Source: Nigrospora sphaerica (taxonomy: Eukaryota > Ascomycota > Sordariomycetes > Amphisphaeriales > Apiosporaceae). Taken from it: 64,000 nt of DNA. Positions within the stretch are counted from its first letter, which is position 1. Each line of letters opens with the position of its first letter. The stretch lies in contig JAGVVL010000021.1 in the NCBI GenBank assembly GCA_018287875.1, positions 806,001 through 870,000 on the forward strand, in the 5' to 3' direction. The translations under genes and the position numbers were made by a program. This document shows positions 32,711 through 43,314 of the stretch, in pieces. The notes beneath the pieces are model-generated. The model was given only the letters and a program-made list of their open reading frames with translations, had not been told where the DNA came from and searched no databases.

Positions 32711-35700
32711 TTAATTGATCTGCTGCGCTTCGCGCCCCGCCACTCCGTGATTTCCTGTGCTCGGAGGGCGATCGTCGTCCCATTTACGGTGGGACCGCCG
32801 CTTACGATAGCGTGCCACGATCTTCGGCGCGTTCTCCAGGTTCGCCTCTGGCTCCCAGGTGTTATATTCCACCGGCCAGCCCATCCATTTCACGAGGTAC
32901 TCCGCCCCTCGGGCGGTCGTCCTGTGTCGGAGGATATCCTCGACCTCCCACTCCTCTTGGTCCTCCACCAGTCCTGGGAGTGCCTCATGGTCCCCGGAGG
33001 CCTTGCCAGTCCATGGCTCCAACGATGACACTGGGAACACGTCGTGTATCCGTTCGTACTGCGAGGGCAGGGCGACCCTGTAGGCCACCTTACCAATCCT
33101 CTCCGTGACCTTTACCCGAATGTACGTCGGGGCGAGCTTCGCACCGCACTTAAATCGGAACCGCTTCGTCGAGAGGCCTACCCACTGACCTGGTTGGAAC
33201 TCTTGGTCCTGGTGCCTTCGGTCGTAGCCCTTTTGTTGGGCTTTCACTGCGACGTCCCAGTGTTCTCTCATACGCGCGCGGACCTCTCGGCTCTTCTGTA
33301 GCCGTTCTAACACGCCCGCGCTCCGAAAGCGTTCTGCTTGGGGGCGAACTCCGTCATCCTCGGGTGAAATCCATACAGCGCCTCAAACGGTGACACCCCG
33401 ATGGAGTCGTGGCGGCGGTTATTATAGGCGAACTCGGCTTCGTGTAGCCCGGATGCCCATGTCGCCTCGTCGCAACACGTGCGTAACCACTTCTCTAGTG
33501 TTTGGTGCGTTCTCTCTGTCTGCCCGTCCGTTTGGGGATGGTACGCCGTGCTCAGCCGGCGTTTCGTTGCCCTTGCCTCGCACCACTCTTGCCAGAACCG
33601 GCTCGTGAGTAGGGAGTCCCTATCGCTCACAATCCCGAGGGGCGTCCCGTACCGGCATTCCACTTCCTTATACAGGATATGGGCTAACTCTGCCGCAGTT
33701 AGGGTTTTCCTCGTGGGTAGGAACAGTGCCATCTTCGTGAATCGGTCCACGATGACTAACACGGCGTCGCAGGCGTCGCCCTCGGGTCGGCAGCTGATCG
33801 GCAGCCCAGTGATGAAGTCCATGCTAATCTCTTGCCAGGGTCCCTCGGGTAGCGGTAGGGATTGGAGTAGGCCGTACGGTTTGTGCCTTGGTCTCCTTGC
33901 TCCCTGGCACTCCTGGCATGACTCTGCGTACTGTCGCACCTCCTCGGCGATCGCGGGCCAGTGGAACTTCCTCGTGAGCAGCTCTAAGGTCTTATTCGCG
34001 CCTAGGTGTCCCGCCCTGGGGTCATCGTGGTGTTGGTGGAGTAGTTGGGCCCTTAACGCTCCCTCATTAGGGATGACTAGCCTTCCTTTAAATCGGAGGG
34101 CTCCTTCCTCGTCTAGGTGGTACCCCGCAGCTTGGCCTTGCCGCGCCTTCTCCATTCGTTCCGCGATGTCCCGGTCCTGGGGTTGTAGCCCCCGAATGAG
34201 CTGGTAGAACGCCTCAGTGGGCTTATCCGCCCAAGTGGTCTCGTTTCTTGCCACGCTTCGAGCCACTGCTCTCGGGAGCACCTGTCCCCCCACCGGCCTC
34301 GTCGATCACTGCTCGGCGCCTCGTCGTGGGTGGCCCTCCTGGCCTTGTGCCCGGGTTACCGGGGCAAGGACCGCGTCCCCCTGGCCACCCGCCGACCTTT
34401 TGTCTGTGTGCGTCACCATCGCCCGCACCGCCCCCACGTACGTCGCGGTCCCGACGTTTCTCGTGGTGCTGATCCTTGCCACCTGGTGTCGGACCTCGGC
34501 CGGCAGCTGGTCGACGAGTGCCAGTTTCATTGCTAGTGACGGAATCACGTCGTGGTAGCTGATCTCCCCAGCCATGTAGTCTGGTCGCCGCGATAGCGGA
34601 TCCGCCGGGTTCGTGGCCCCCTTCCGATATTCCATATCGAAGTCAAAATGCGAGAGCCTGTACACCCATCTTGCGAGGCGGCCTCGTAAGTCTCTCGCCG
34701 GTGCTTCCACGACCCCTTTCAGTGCCTGGTGGTCGGTCCAGACCGTGAACTTGGCGCTCAGCCCCTCAAGGTAGTGTCTCCAATGCTCGAGTGATTCGAC
34801 AATCGCTAGCAGTTCCTTTTGGCCCGTGGCCCAGTTCAGCTCGGGCGCCGTGAGTTTCCGCGACCAGTAGGCGACTGGCCTCCACTCGCCACCTCCTTGT
34901 TTCTGTGATAGGATGCCTGAGACTGCCCTATCACTCGCGTCTGTCTCGACCCTGCTAGTTTTCTCCGGGTCCCAGTGTCGGAGCACCGTCGCCGAAGTGA
35001 ACGCGTGCTTTAGCTCTTCGAACGCCTTCTGTGCGTCCAGGGGCCACTGGAACGGGCCCTTCTTCCGGCCGGCCTCCATGCCTTTCAGTAGCGCCGTAAT
35101 CGGTGCCGTGATATGCGAGTACTTCGCAATGAACTTCCTATAGAAGTTGGTGAACCCTAGGAACACTTGGATGTCCCGGTACGACTCAGGAGGCTGCCAT
35201 TCCTGCACGGCTATCACTCGTTTCGGGTCCATCTTTAAGCCTACTCGGCCGACCACGAATCCTAGGAACTCGATTTCCTCTTTAAAGAATTCGCACTTCG
35301 AGATCTTCGCAAATAGCTCGTGCTCCTTCAGCCGTTCGCACACCATTCGGAGATGCGTCGCGTGTTCCTTCGCGTCCTGCGAGTAGATGACGATGTCGTC
35401 GAGGTAAACCACGCAAATGGTGTCAATGAGCCCTGCTAATGCCTTCTGCATATAGGCCTGAAACGTGGCGGGCGCGTTCGTGAGCCCCATGGCCATCACG
35501 TTATACTCGAAGTGGCCGTACTTCGTTCGGAACGCGGTCTTCCAGCGGTCGCCCTCTGCGATTGCGAGGCGAAAATAGGCGTCTCGTAAATCCATCTTCG
35601 AGAACACCTTCGCCGACCCCAGCTGATCCATCAGCTCGCTAATTAGCGGAAGCGGATATCGGTTCTTTACCGTGACCTTATTTAGGCCCCGGTAATCGAC

Positions 35701-36512
35701 GCATAGTCGTAGACTGCCGTCCTTTTTGGCACGAATAGCACGGGTGCCCCCGCCGGGCTCGTGGAGTGCCTAATGCGACCGGTTTCCAACGCCTTCGCGA
35801 GGTACTCCTCGAGCTCCTTTCGTTGCGGTTCTGAGAGGGGATAGATAGGTCCGTGTGGAGGCTGTGCGCCGGGGATGAGGTCGATCGTGTGCGGTGTCTC
35901 TCCTAAAATAGGCGGCTCCGCGGCTGCGGACTCACTAAACACGACCTCGTACTCCTTTAAACAGGCTGGTAGCGCGACGGTCCCTATGGGCGGTTCGTCG
36001 TCAAGCCCCGGTATCGCCGACGCGTCACCTAACTCTAGCCTCGCTAGCTGGGCGATTAGCACCGGTTCGCCTTCGGTCGCTTCGCGGGCGAACTCCTCTG
36101 GCCCCACGAACTGCATCACTCTAAACGTGAACGTGTCTGGCTTTCGTGTGTCTAAGGTAATTCCCTCCCGCCCCATGCCCGGGCGGGACAGTAGCACCTG
36201 GGCCGCGTGCTTATCTCGGCGCACGACGAAGAACACCTGCGTGAACCTCCGTACCTGCCCTTGCACGTCTTGCATCTCTATCGCCGCTTCCACGGCGCCA
36301 TAGCACCGTAGCGGCTGCCCGTCGACCCCTAAAAGTCGCGGCAGAGTTATGGGGACTTTCGTAACCCAACCCCTCGTGACGGCTCGATCCGCCGTCCGCT
36401 TTGCGATCACGTTGACCTCGGCCCCCGAATCCAGGTCGATCCGAATCGGCTTCTTCGCTCGGCCGAGTTCGTCGCATAACTGGCCCGTGGTGCGCATGGC
36501 CGCGCCTAGCAC
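32711..36512 (-). pseudogene. Gypsy Pol (protease, RT, RNase H, integrase, chromodomain) in four frame segments
   Basis: Segment 35682-36512 has the protease (DLDSGAEVNVIAKR) and the start of RT. 34306-35631 has RT with VVYLDDIVIYS (YLDD at 35395-35406) and RNase H. 33307-34293 has integrase with an HHCC zinc finger (GHLGANKTL, CQECQG) and the catalytic blocks MDFITGLP, VSDRDSLLTS and TDGQTERTHQT. 32711-33313 has the integrase end and a chromodomain (EYLVKWMGWPVEYNTWEPE). Breaks: a five-A run where six are expected (35723-35727), a TGA at 34306-34308 in the same frame as the integrase, and an AAA/TTT run (33326-33328) one base short. The chromodomain indicates integration targeted to modified histones. 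RT before integrase fixes the Gypsy class. Confidence 0.9.
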
Positions 36513-36565
36513 CCCTGTCGCGCGGTGTGTGTCCGCTGAGTCGTCTTGCGCTCCGTCCGGCTCAG

Positions 36566-37914
36566 CTACACATTTCCCGCCTCGCTCGCGCTCCAGTCGG
36601 AGTCGGATCGGTACTGGGGCGTCTCTTGCTTCACCTCTGCCGCCTGGATCCGCGCGCCGGCCGCTCGTGTAGCGCCGGTGTGCGCCGCCGGGATTGCCTG
36701 CCCGGCGGCTTGGCCGTACAATCCCGCTGGATATGGCCCCCTCGCCGCATTTATAGCAACGGACGTACTTCGGGCGGGGTCTCCTCTCGGTGGCGCCTGG
36801 GCCGAACCCCCTCGACGAACCTTCGACGCTGGTTGCACCACCGCCTGGTTCACATACCCCTGTCGGGTCCCGCTAAACTCGTGCTCGGCCCGGGGTCGCT
36901 TCCTTCCTCCCGGAGTCCCGTCGCGTGTCCCTTCGCGATCCCTTCGCTGATAAGGGGAGAGGATCTGCCATCGACGCTCCGCCTCGTGGGCGACCGCTTG
37001 GGCGTCGGTGATAGCAACGTTATCCCGAATGATGTCCATCCGTAGCCACGGTCGCAGCTTGAGTAGGAACTCGTGTGCGATGAGGGGCTGGCCTGCGATG
37101 CTCTCTCGAACCCGTCGCTGCCACGCGGACCACTCGTTATAGAACTGTGTCGGCGATTGGTCGGCCGTTTGCCGGATCCGTTGTAGCGCCGCCATTGACC
37201 TCTGCATATTCTGAGCCGGGTCGATGTGTTCCCGTCGAATGAACTTTAAGAAGTCTGCCCACTTGGCCTGCTCGCTGTATTTCCCTTGCGGGTATAGATC
37301 TTCGGCGTGGGTGCGCCACTCGCTTTGCAAGGCGTAGTCCACGTTGGTGAGGGCCCATTCGATATAGCGAGCATCCGTCTGGTCGGGTCGGCTCTCGTTT
37401 TGTTGTTCCACCGCCACGATCCAGCTTCGGATCTCCACGTGGGTCGAGGCCTCCTCTAGCTTCTTGCATGCGTAAGTCGGTGGCTTCTCGTACGTGCGCG
37501 GTTCTCCGCTCGTGCTCCGACTGGGCGGCGTTAGTCCTTGACCCCGTTGGCGGTCGGCTCGGTCCGCCGTCATCATCTCGATCATCTTCTGCTGTGTCTT
37601 CAGCAGCGCGCGGAGAAGGTCGTTCTCCCGCGTGGCGACCCGGAACAGATCGGACTCCGAGGGGTTGACATGTCGGGTCCCGGCGTTGGGCTTGGATCCG
37701 TTTCGCCGGATGGTCGCGGTTCGTCCGCGCCCGTGGGCCCTTCGTCCATTGGGAACGGGCGCCCCTCCACCGTGCCCGCTCCGGTAGTCAGGGCGCCGGG
37801 GATCGCCGCGTTGCTCGGCGCGGCTGGCTCGTTGGCTCCTAACCCTAAGTTGGGGTGAGAGCTTGCTTGACCGGGCGTCGAGCTGTCGGGGCGCGATCGG
37901 GTAGCGGGTGCCAT
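36566..37914 (-). pseudogene. Gypsy Gag, frame slips in N-terminus and zinc knuckle
   Basis: ATG at 37914 (MAPATRSRPDSSTPGQ) begins a Pro/Ser-rich N-terminus. The frame then slips near 37679-37681 (three C on the plus strand) into a long open frame with a capsid-like helical core (HVEIRSWIVAVEQQNESR, FYNEWSAWQRRVRE). Near the end a CCHC knuckle is visible but split over frames: YVRCYKCGEG in one and GHIQRDC in the next, separated by runs at 36776-36779 and 36737-36741 that are each one base short. Gag ends at TAG 36566-36568. Pol lies in the -1 frame; see the slippery-site entry. Confidence 0.75.
36572..36578 (-). promoter_or_regulatory. Candidate -1 ribosomal frameshift site between gag and pol
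   Basis: The minus strand reads G GGA AAT in gag phase (an X XXY YYZ heptamer), two codons before the gag stop. Five nucleotides further a 6-bp stem GCTGAG/CTCAGC can form. The protease frame is -1 relative to gag. Alternatively one A is missing from the run and gag-pol is a single frame. Confidence 0.4.
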
Positions 37915-37938
37915 AGCCGGCTCGTTCTCGTGGTGTAG

Positions 37939-37947
37939 AGATTGAAG
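37939..37947 (-). promoter_or_regulatory. Candidate self-priming primer-binding site
   Basis: Three bases inside the 5' LTR the minus strand reads CTTCAATCT, complementary to AGATTGAAG within the LTR (38023-38031). Tf1/sushi-type chromoviruses prime reverse transcription from the 5' end of their own RNA by such complementarity. No tRNA 3'-end complement is visible here. Confidence 0.4.
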
Positions 37948-37950
37948 AAT

Positions 37951-38183
37951 TGTAACGGAATGATACGAATCGAACGAGGTGACTATGTGCACGCAATTCC
38001 AATGACTGGCTGGCTGTATTGACTTCAATCTGGCCGTCCCTCCGTTTGCGGGCGCGGCCAGATTCTGCATAAGGGCGCCCCGGATTAACGTGGCGCCGCT
38101 CCGCCGTTTCGGCGACCGCCCTGGCGCTTGCTTCCCGCCGGCGCGCCGACGCACCGCCGATCCGCCCGCCCGGCCCCTTTACA
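37951..38183 (-). repeat. 5' LTR of the Gypsy element
   Basis: 233 bp, identical by eye to 28781-29013; followed by target duplication GAAAC. Confidence 0.95.
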
Positions 38184-38535
38184 GAAACACTCAACCACTC
38201 AACGGCTACTATTCCGGAAGATTCAAAAGGCCTTTGATGAGAAGAATGTCCAATTAGCTACTGTGCAAAGGCAAATTCAAGCTCTCGAAGCTAGGATTGA
38301 GACTATCAAACCAAGAAAAAGGAAGAAGGTGGATTTAAGCCCTAATTCGAAGTTCGCGAACATCGAAGACATCCAACGAGCTCAATTGGTGGTTAGGGAG
38401 GTTGAAAGTGGTCTCAGTGAAGAGAGCGATAGCGAAAGCCTAAGTGAGGCTGGTTCTTGTATTCTAGTTAAAATTAATTGAGGTTATATGTGGTCTTACA
38501 GTAAAGGTGTTGTTTTTTAGAGAGGTTGAATTGCT

Positions 38536-38577
38536 GTGCCCGAAAGTGGGGGGTGCCCGAAAGTGGGTACTTGAACT
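38536..38577 (-). repeat. Right terminal inverted repeat of pogo B
   Basis: 42 bp; perfect partner of 27309-27350; followed by TA 38578-38579. Confidence 0.9.
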
Positions 38578-38779
38578 TAGCTAGGAAGCGGGCATGCTGA
38601 GCCCGATCTCGGTATGGCAGGTCAGACAGCGGAAGGAAGCGGTGCGACGCAGAGGAACCTAGGTTTTTCAACCGGCCGGACGTCAGCCCGGAACGGTTTT
38701 CCTAGGCTAAGATGCGCAGGGGGTCCTCATGACCTAGACAGGTCGCTAGGTGTAAGAATAATAATAATAATAATAATAT
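38578..38779 (+). mobile_element. LINE 3' untranslated end with (AAT)n tail
   Basis: Continuation of the LINE after the pogo B insertion: the first bases TAG complete the original ORF2 stop. Ends in a trinucleotide tail at about 38755-38779. The same 3' sequence occurs at 14109-14300. Confidence 0.85.
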
Positions 38780-40150
38780 CCAAAACTTGACGTAGCGCAA
38801 CCATCTCCTTTGCGTTCGTCCCGAGGACTACGACATGATACCGCACGTTCTCCGCGATGCTTTTACCAATAGCCCATCATCAATACTTGCACTTTGATTG
38901 ATGGCAATTGGTATTCCCATGACAGAGCGCAGGGCGATACCAACAAGCGCCAGCGTGCCGAACTCGATCGGCCGAAACAGGACTGCCGCACTCCGGCAAC
39001 CAGCAGGGCCAGAAAAACCAAAGAGGACCATCATTCTTCAGAAGACAACGTCCGTCAAATACAAAAAGATGGCCGTCGGCATCGATAGCCTCGAGCATGT
39101 CCATGGCCTCTAGAGGTAGCGAGAAAAAGCCCTTGCGCCCGTCTTGTTGTGATTGAATCCACGCTTGCCACCTCTTTTCCGACCTAGACACTGGTTCTGG
39201 CATCACTTCAACGCCCAAAACCCAACCGCCCTGCGCGCCAATGTAATGGGGCCCTTGTCAGTCACCAGGTTGGACTTCAACAGCGGGCTATCTATTGGGG
39301 TCGTTCGTGCTCGGCGGGGCGTCGAGGAAGTGGTGTCGTGACGATGTTTCACTAAGACGCAACACGGATTCGTCGTCTGGCAGTCGCAGACAGCCGGAGG
39401 AGCCGCACGACAAGAGCCCGGCGGCCTACCCTGCCCAAGCGCGGGCGCGGTGTGTGGACGAGGTCGACCGACAAGGGCAGGGCGGTGCAGCGCGCGGTCG
39501 AGGCGACGCGCAGGGTAGCGATACCACGCGCGTTCGCCTTCGCACGGTGGGACGGCACGTCGGGCGCGTGTGGTGCGGGCGAGGGTTCGCTCGAGTGGGG
39601 GCATGCGCAAGAACGCGACGTGGAGGGGATGGATCGCAGGCCACGGCGGGGTGGACCAGCGCGCCCACGAGGCACGGCCCGCGTCGGACCAGCCCACGCA
39701 CAGCCTTGTGAGCAAGCTACCCCGCGCTTCGCCTGTCTACGACCCGCTCGGTAGCTTCCTACTAGCCATCAAAGCCTCGCGGCAGGGTGTCGCGAAGTGC
39801 GAACGGCGTGGAGGTCACCGGCGTCCAACCTCTTCGCACTAAGTCATATATGCAGTCATTTGTGTATTCAAGAACGTTATCCGACGAATAGAAATCTACC
39901 TTTCACGCTCCTACAGAATCCAATCTGGGAGCGACCACCGAACGAACCAAGGCTAAGCTGAAACGACCCGCAAACCCAACTATCCTACCCAGCGACCCGA
40001 CTGTCCTCTGCGCGCTGCCCGCAGCCGCTCGGCACATCGACGGCCCCAACCGTACAAACCCTCTCGTCACTCAATTGCCTTCTTCACCGTCTTGCTCTTC
40101 GGAGCCCAGCCCATCGCTATGGCCTTGCGGGGGTGCGGGGTGCCGACGCA
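38780..40150. other. No gene supported; GC-rich block 39300-39800
   Basis: Several overlapping open frames at 39200-39840 on both strands reflect high GC content rather than coding. 39338-39915 has TGT..ACA-type ends and could be an LTR, but no partner copy or target duplication is present. Confidence 0.4.
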
Positions 40151-41838
40151 TTAGCGGTGGTGCGTCAACAGCCTCTCGACCGCCTCTTCGCCGAACACGA
40201 AAACCAAAGTCGATCGTATAAAGTGCGAGGTGTATTCTTCCGACCCAAACCGCCCGAGGATGTGGGTTTCCGGGTAGCGGTCCGTCTCCGACTTGGTCTC
40301 TTGCGCGCTGGCGAGAAGGAACAGTTCGAAATCGTCCAGGCTGAGGCCTTCAAAGGTGCCGGCCTCTCGGTTCACCGACGTCGGGCCCTGGCTTGCGATG
40401 AAATCCTTCTTGGCCTGTCTATACTCGGATCCTTTGGTGACTGCGCCGGCTCGTAAGCCGGGATAGGCCGGGTTTCGTGAGGGGAAGCTGACGAGCAGTC
40501 CGCCGCGCGGGACGACGCAGTGAATCGTGGCGTTCACTGAAGTCCCAGTGACACGATCATGGTACGAAAATCGATCAGGCGTTTTGGAGACGACGGCGTG
40601 TTGGGGGATTTCGAGTGGGTTTTCTTCGAGTAGCTGGGCAATGTCGGTATCCTTTCGGGGAAACTTGTGGGTCGCTTCTGCCGCTCGTCCGCGGCCGGCC
40701 CCTCCCTCGTCCTCTTGGTCCTCCTCCTCCTCTTCCTCTTCCTCGTCCTCGCCTTCATCCTCTTCCTCATCCTCGTCCTCGTCCTCATCCGTAGCCTCTG
40801 CCGACGCTCGGCTCGCAGTACTACGAGCCCGTACCGTATCAGCCCTCGCGTCCGCGCTTCCTTCGTCGTTCTCGGTATCCACCTCCATCTCGTCGTCGTC
40901 CATGTCGGGGATTTCCCTTGTTGTCGCCTTCACCGCGGCGGGCTGTTCTCGTGGGGACCGGGAGTGGTACCCACGCGCGTCAGCCCAATCTTGAGTGTCC
41001 TTCGTCGTCGGTTCGCCTTTTCGAGAGCGTGGGGGCTTCGTCTTGGTCACGACCCGGCGGCTTGTCTCGAGCAAAGACTTGGGGGCGTTCTTGCCACCAG
41101 CTCTCTTGCTGACTTTGGATACCCTGGCTTTTCTAGCTGCTTCTTGAAGCTTTCCAACTTCTTGATCTCCTTGGGTGACAAGTCCAGCCTGTCTGCCTCG
41201 AGGAGCCGCCCCTTCACCTGGGCAAGCAGCCCTAGAATATCAGGCGTCTCTGTGTTCATCGCTTGCACCAGGGGCTCTTGTTGCTTCTGCCCTTGATTTC
41301 GCATCTTCCTGTCGGCCATGTCTGCGTCACTTTCCTCCTGGTCGGAAGAGTCTGATCTGTCTCGGGCTGGCACATCTTTGTCGGCTGCTGCCACTACAGG
41401 GACCGCCGGCTGCGATGGGGCGAACAACGACTTCAGTAAGCCGCCCCGCGTAGCCCCTTTATTACGGCCCTCGTCGGCTGGCTCCGGCTTCGGCACCACG
41501 GGCTTTCGTAGCTTTCCGCCGGGCCTCCCCGTGGCACTTGTCGTCTCGGCGTCTGTCTGGGGAGCTGTGCTGTCCGTCGGCTGCGATGCGGGGGTCTTGC
41601 CTTTGTTCTTGTTCTTCGCTTTCAAAGGAAGCCCCTCGATCCATGCTCTCAACGCATCTAGAGAAGACTCCTGCAAGTTGTCATGTCCTCCGGCCTCCTC
41701 AATGGTTTGGTCCAGCTTATTCTGAAACTCCCTAGTCGTGATGTCGTGACGCTTGATTTCGGTTTCCGCCCAGCCTAGAAACTTGGCCAAATCGGCCACG
41801 CCGCCAGTCGCGCGAGTGCGCCCGCGCGTGGATGACAT
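40151..41838 (-). CDS. Unknown acidic protein, ~560 aa, one frame slip
   Basis: ATG 41838 (MSSTRGRTRATGG) starts a frame with a helical N-terminal part (VADLAKFLGWAETEIKRHD) and Lys/Pro/Ala-rich middle. Near 41129-41132 (four T on the plus strand) the frame slips. With one more base it would continue smoothly into the downstream frame ending at 40151. That part has a very acidic run (D/E tract of ~30 residues around 40720-40790) and a C-terminal globular segment (SLDDFELFLLASAQETKSE, SHFIRSTLVFVFGEEAVERL). No family recognised. The acidic tract and basic segments suggest a nuclear or nucleic-acid-associated role, but this is guesswork. It could also be a retroelement gag-like gene. Confidence 0.5.
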
Positions 41839-43314
41839 GATGAAGGGATAGCCTCGATATCGCCGCCAACCATGATCTAACGTGCGCCCGATGCTCTTCT
41901 TATAAGACATGGACATGATCGTAATACGGCAAACGGTCTTGGAATGTGATTTAAGCTCTATTCTGTCTGGCCGTCTCCACGGATCAAACCGAAATCGGTA
42001 GTTGAGAATGGAGCGTAGGCGCGTGGTCGTACCAGGCACGGCTCCGGATCAGACAGTTGTATCGCGCGTGGTACCGAACAGTCCTTACTACAGGTAGGGG
42101 CCATACAGAAAACGGTCCCTCGTATGAGCCACGACAAGGATGCGGGGTGGGGCAGTGAAGAGGTGGCGTGTGTCTTCCGTTTTCCGTTTTCGGCAGCGAT
42201 TCCACGGCGCGAGCGCTGTGCTATGCCTGGCGTCCGACTCCCATGACAGTCCGCTGGCGGTACCGATCAAAGGGGTAAGGCTGGAAGCCATGTATTGCCA
42301 GTGGCATTCGCCTCATATTCCGGACCGAGGAAGAGCATTGGGTGGACTATCCTCGACAAAATTGTATGGCTTCTATACACTCAGAGCAGAGGTAGGGCGG
42401 CAAGCGGACGAACTGAACAGTGCAATGCCGTGGCCCGTGTGCCGTCTCACTAGGGGACCCAGCACTTAACGTCACCATAGCTTACAGGGCGTGCAGCGAC
42501 GCATCGCACACCACGATACAAACAGTGACACGCTGGAGCCAATATCATATGACATGATCATATAAGAAGACACGTTCAAGTATAGAAAACAACTACATGA
42601 TGCCACTCTAACCACCGAAACCCGAAGCCAGCTTCGAGACGAACCAGGCCGCGACTCTTCACGCCTGCCCCTCCGCGCGACGCCTGGCGCGGCCCCTCCT
42701 GGCCCCACCACAACGTCGCCGGCGGCGTCTTCCTCGACCGCGCTGTTGCGTGCTGTCCGGATTTTTGCCCTCCTTGGCGCCGGCGTCTTCCCACGGCGGG
42801 CCCGACTGTTGGTTGCAGGTGCGGCCTCTGCGCAGTGGCCGATGCGTGAACTGAACGTCCTCCATGGGGGACGGAGCAGGCGACCGCAACGTCCCGAGGA
42901 AGGCTGTTCGGCCTGTTGTTCTTTGCGGTCCACGTTCAGCATCCGTAAGATAGGGCCCACACGGGAACCGGCCATAGTCCCCTGTATCTTGGAACGGTGG
43001 TCCGGACACCAAGCCTCCAGGCGCACGTGGTGGGCAAGGTGGGACGATTGTGGTGCCGACCCGGTAGCCGAGCGAATCGCAGGAGAGGACCACAACGTGC
43101 TGGCGCTGGAGGTTCATCTCGACGTGCACGGCGGGCCAGGGAGCGGACCGTCGAGACGCTCCGCTACGTCGAAAGTAAGGCGGCAGAGGCTGAATTTCCC
43201 TGCGTCGACAACGGCAGGCCCGTGCTGCGGAGGGGCCGTGAACGCCATCCAGCGGTTGATCAGGCCGCTGTAGGAGGTGAACGCCTGGAAAAGGATGGGG
43301 ACTCCGGGCACGCC
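41839..43314. other. No supported gene
   Basis: GC-rich frames at 42472-43336 on both strands overlap one another and lack any recognisable protein character. Confidence 0.4.

Larger units (their letters stand above)
28776..38188 (-). mobile_element. Ty3/Gypsy chromovirus with identical LTRs and an antisense accessory gene (TSD included)
   Basis: The element is 28781-38183 (9403 bp) flanked by GAAAC (28776-28780 and 38184-38188). The two 233-bp LTRs appear identical, so the insertion is recent. On the minus strand come the 5' LTR, a putative self-priming site, gag, protease, reverse transcriptase, RNase H, integrase, chromodomain, then a 3.7-kb extra region whose genes lie on the plus strand, a G7 purine tract and the 3' LTR. 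Confidence 0.95.
27460..38481 (+). pseudogene. pogo B transposase, interrupted by the Gypsy element
   Basis: Coding segments 27460-28780 and 38189-38481 join in frame once the Gypsy element and one copy of its GAAAC duplication are removed. The N-terminus (MKQYSEEDLQQALQAILSGQ) has a helix-turn-helix (RAAIEHGIPRSTLQNRIKG). The DDE core shows HNMDEAGL, LLVMDGHGSH and LPPHTSHVLQPLD. The C-terminal segment at 38189 onward is a coiled coil with a KPRKRKK basic patch and an acidic end (SGLSEESDSESLSEAGS). No other stop or frameshift is present, so the transposase was intact when the Gypsy element landed. Distinct from the A and C lineages. Confidence 0.9.
27309..38577 (+). mobile_element. pogo-type DNA transposon B, carrying an inserted Gypsy element
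   Basis: Terminal inverted repeats of 42 bp are identical (27309-27350 and 38536-38577). Each contains two tandem copies of ACTTTCGGGCACC. TA target duplications are at 27307-27308 and 38578-38579. Without the 9.4-kb Gypsy insertion and its 5-bp duplication the element would be about 1.86 kb. It inserted in the LINE stop codon. Confidence 0.95.
22757..38779 (+). mobile_element. Tad-like LINE, split by a nested pogo/Gypsy insertion
   Basis: LINE sequence runs from about 22.7 kb to 27308 and resumes at 38578-38779; the intervening 11.3 kb is inserted DNA. It has ORF1 (22757-24115), ORF2 (24112 to the stop at 27307) and a 3' end with an (AAT)n tail at about 38755-38779. Two further fragments of this family lie at 14109-14300 and 51605-52047. 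The 5' boundary and target duplication could not be fixed. Confidence 0.9.

Noticed and set aside
35723..35727. Programmed frameshift at the A-run in reverse transcriptase
   Set aside because: It falls inside a conserved RT block, where a programmed shift is not expected; a missing base is simpler.
39200..39842. Five or more overlapping frames in a GC-rich block
   Set aside because: Arg/Pro/Ala-rich translations on both strands, no motif, no intron signals; typical of GC-rich noncoding DNA.
39338..39915. Possible LTR with TGT..ACA ends
   Set aside because: No second copy, no target duplication and no convincing primer-binding site or purine tract beside it.
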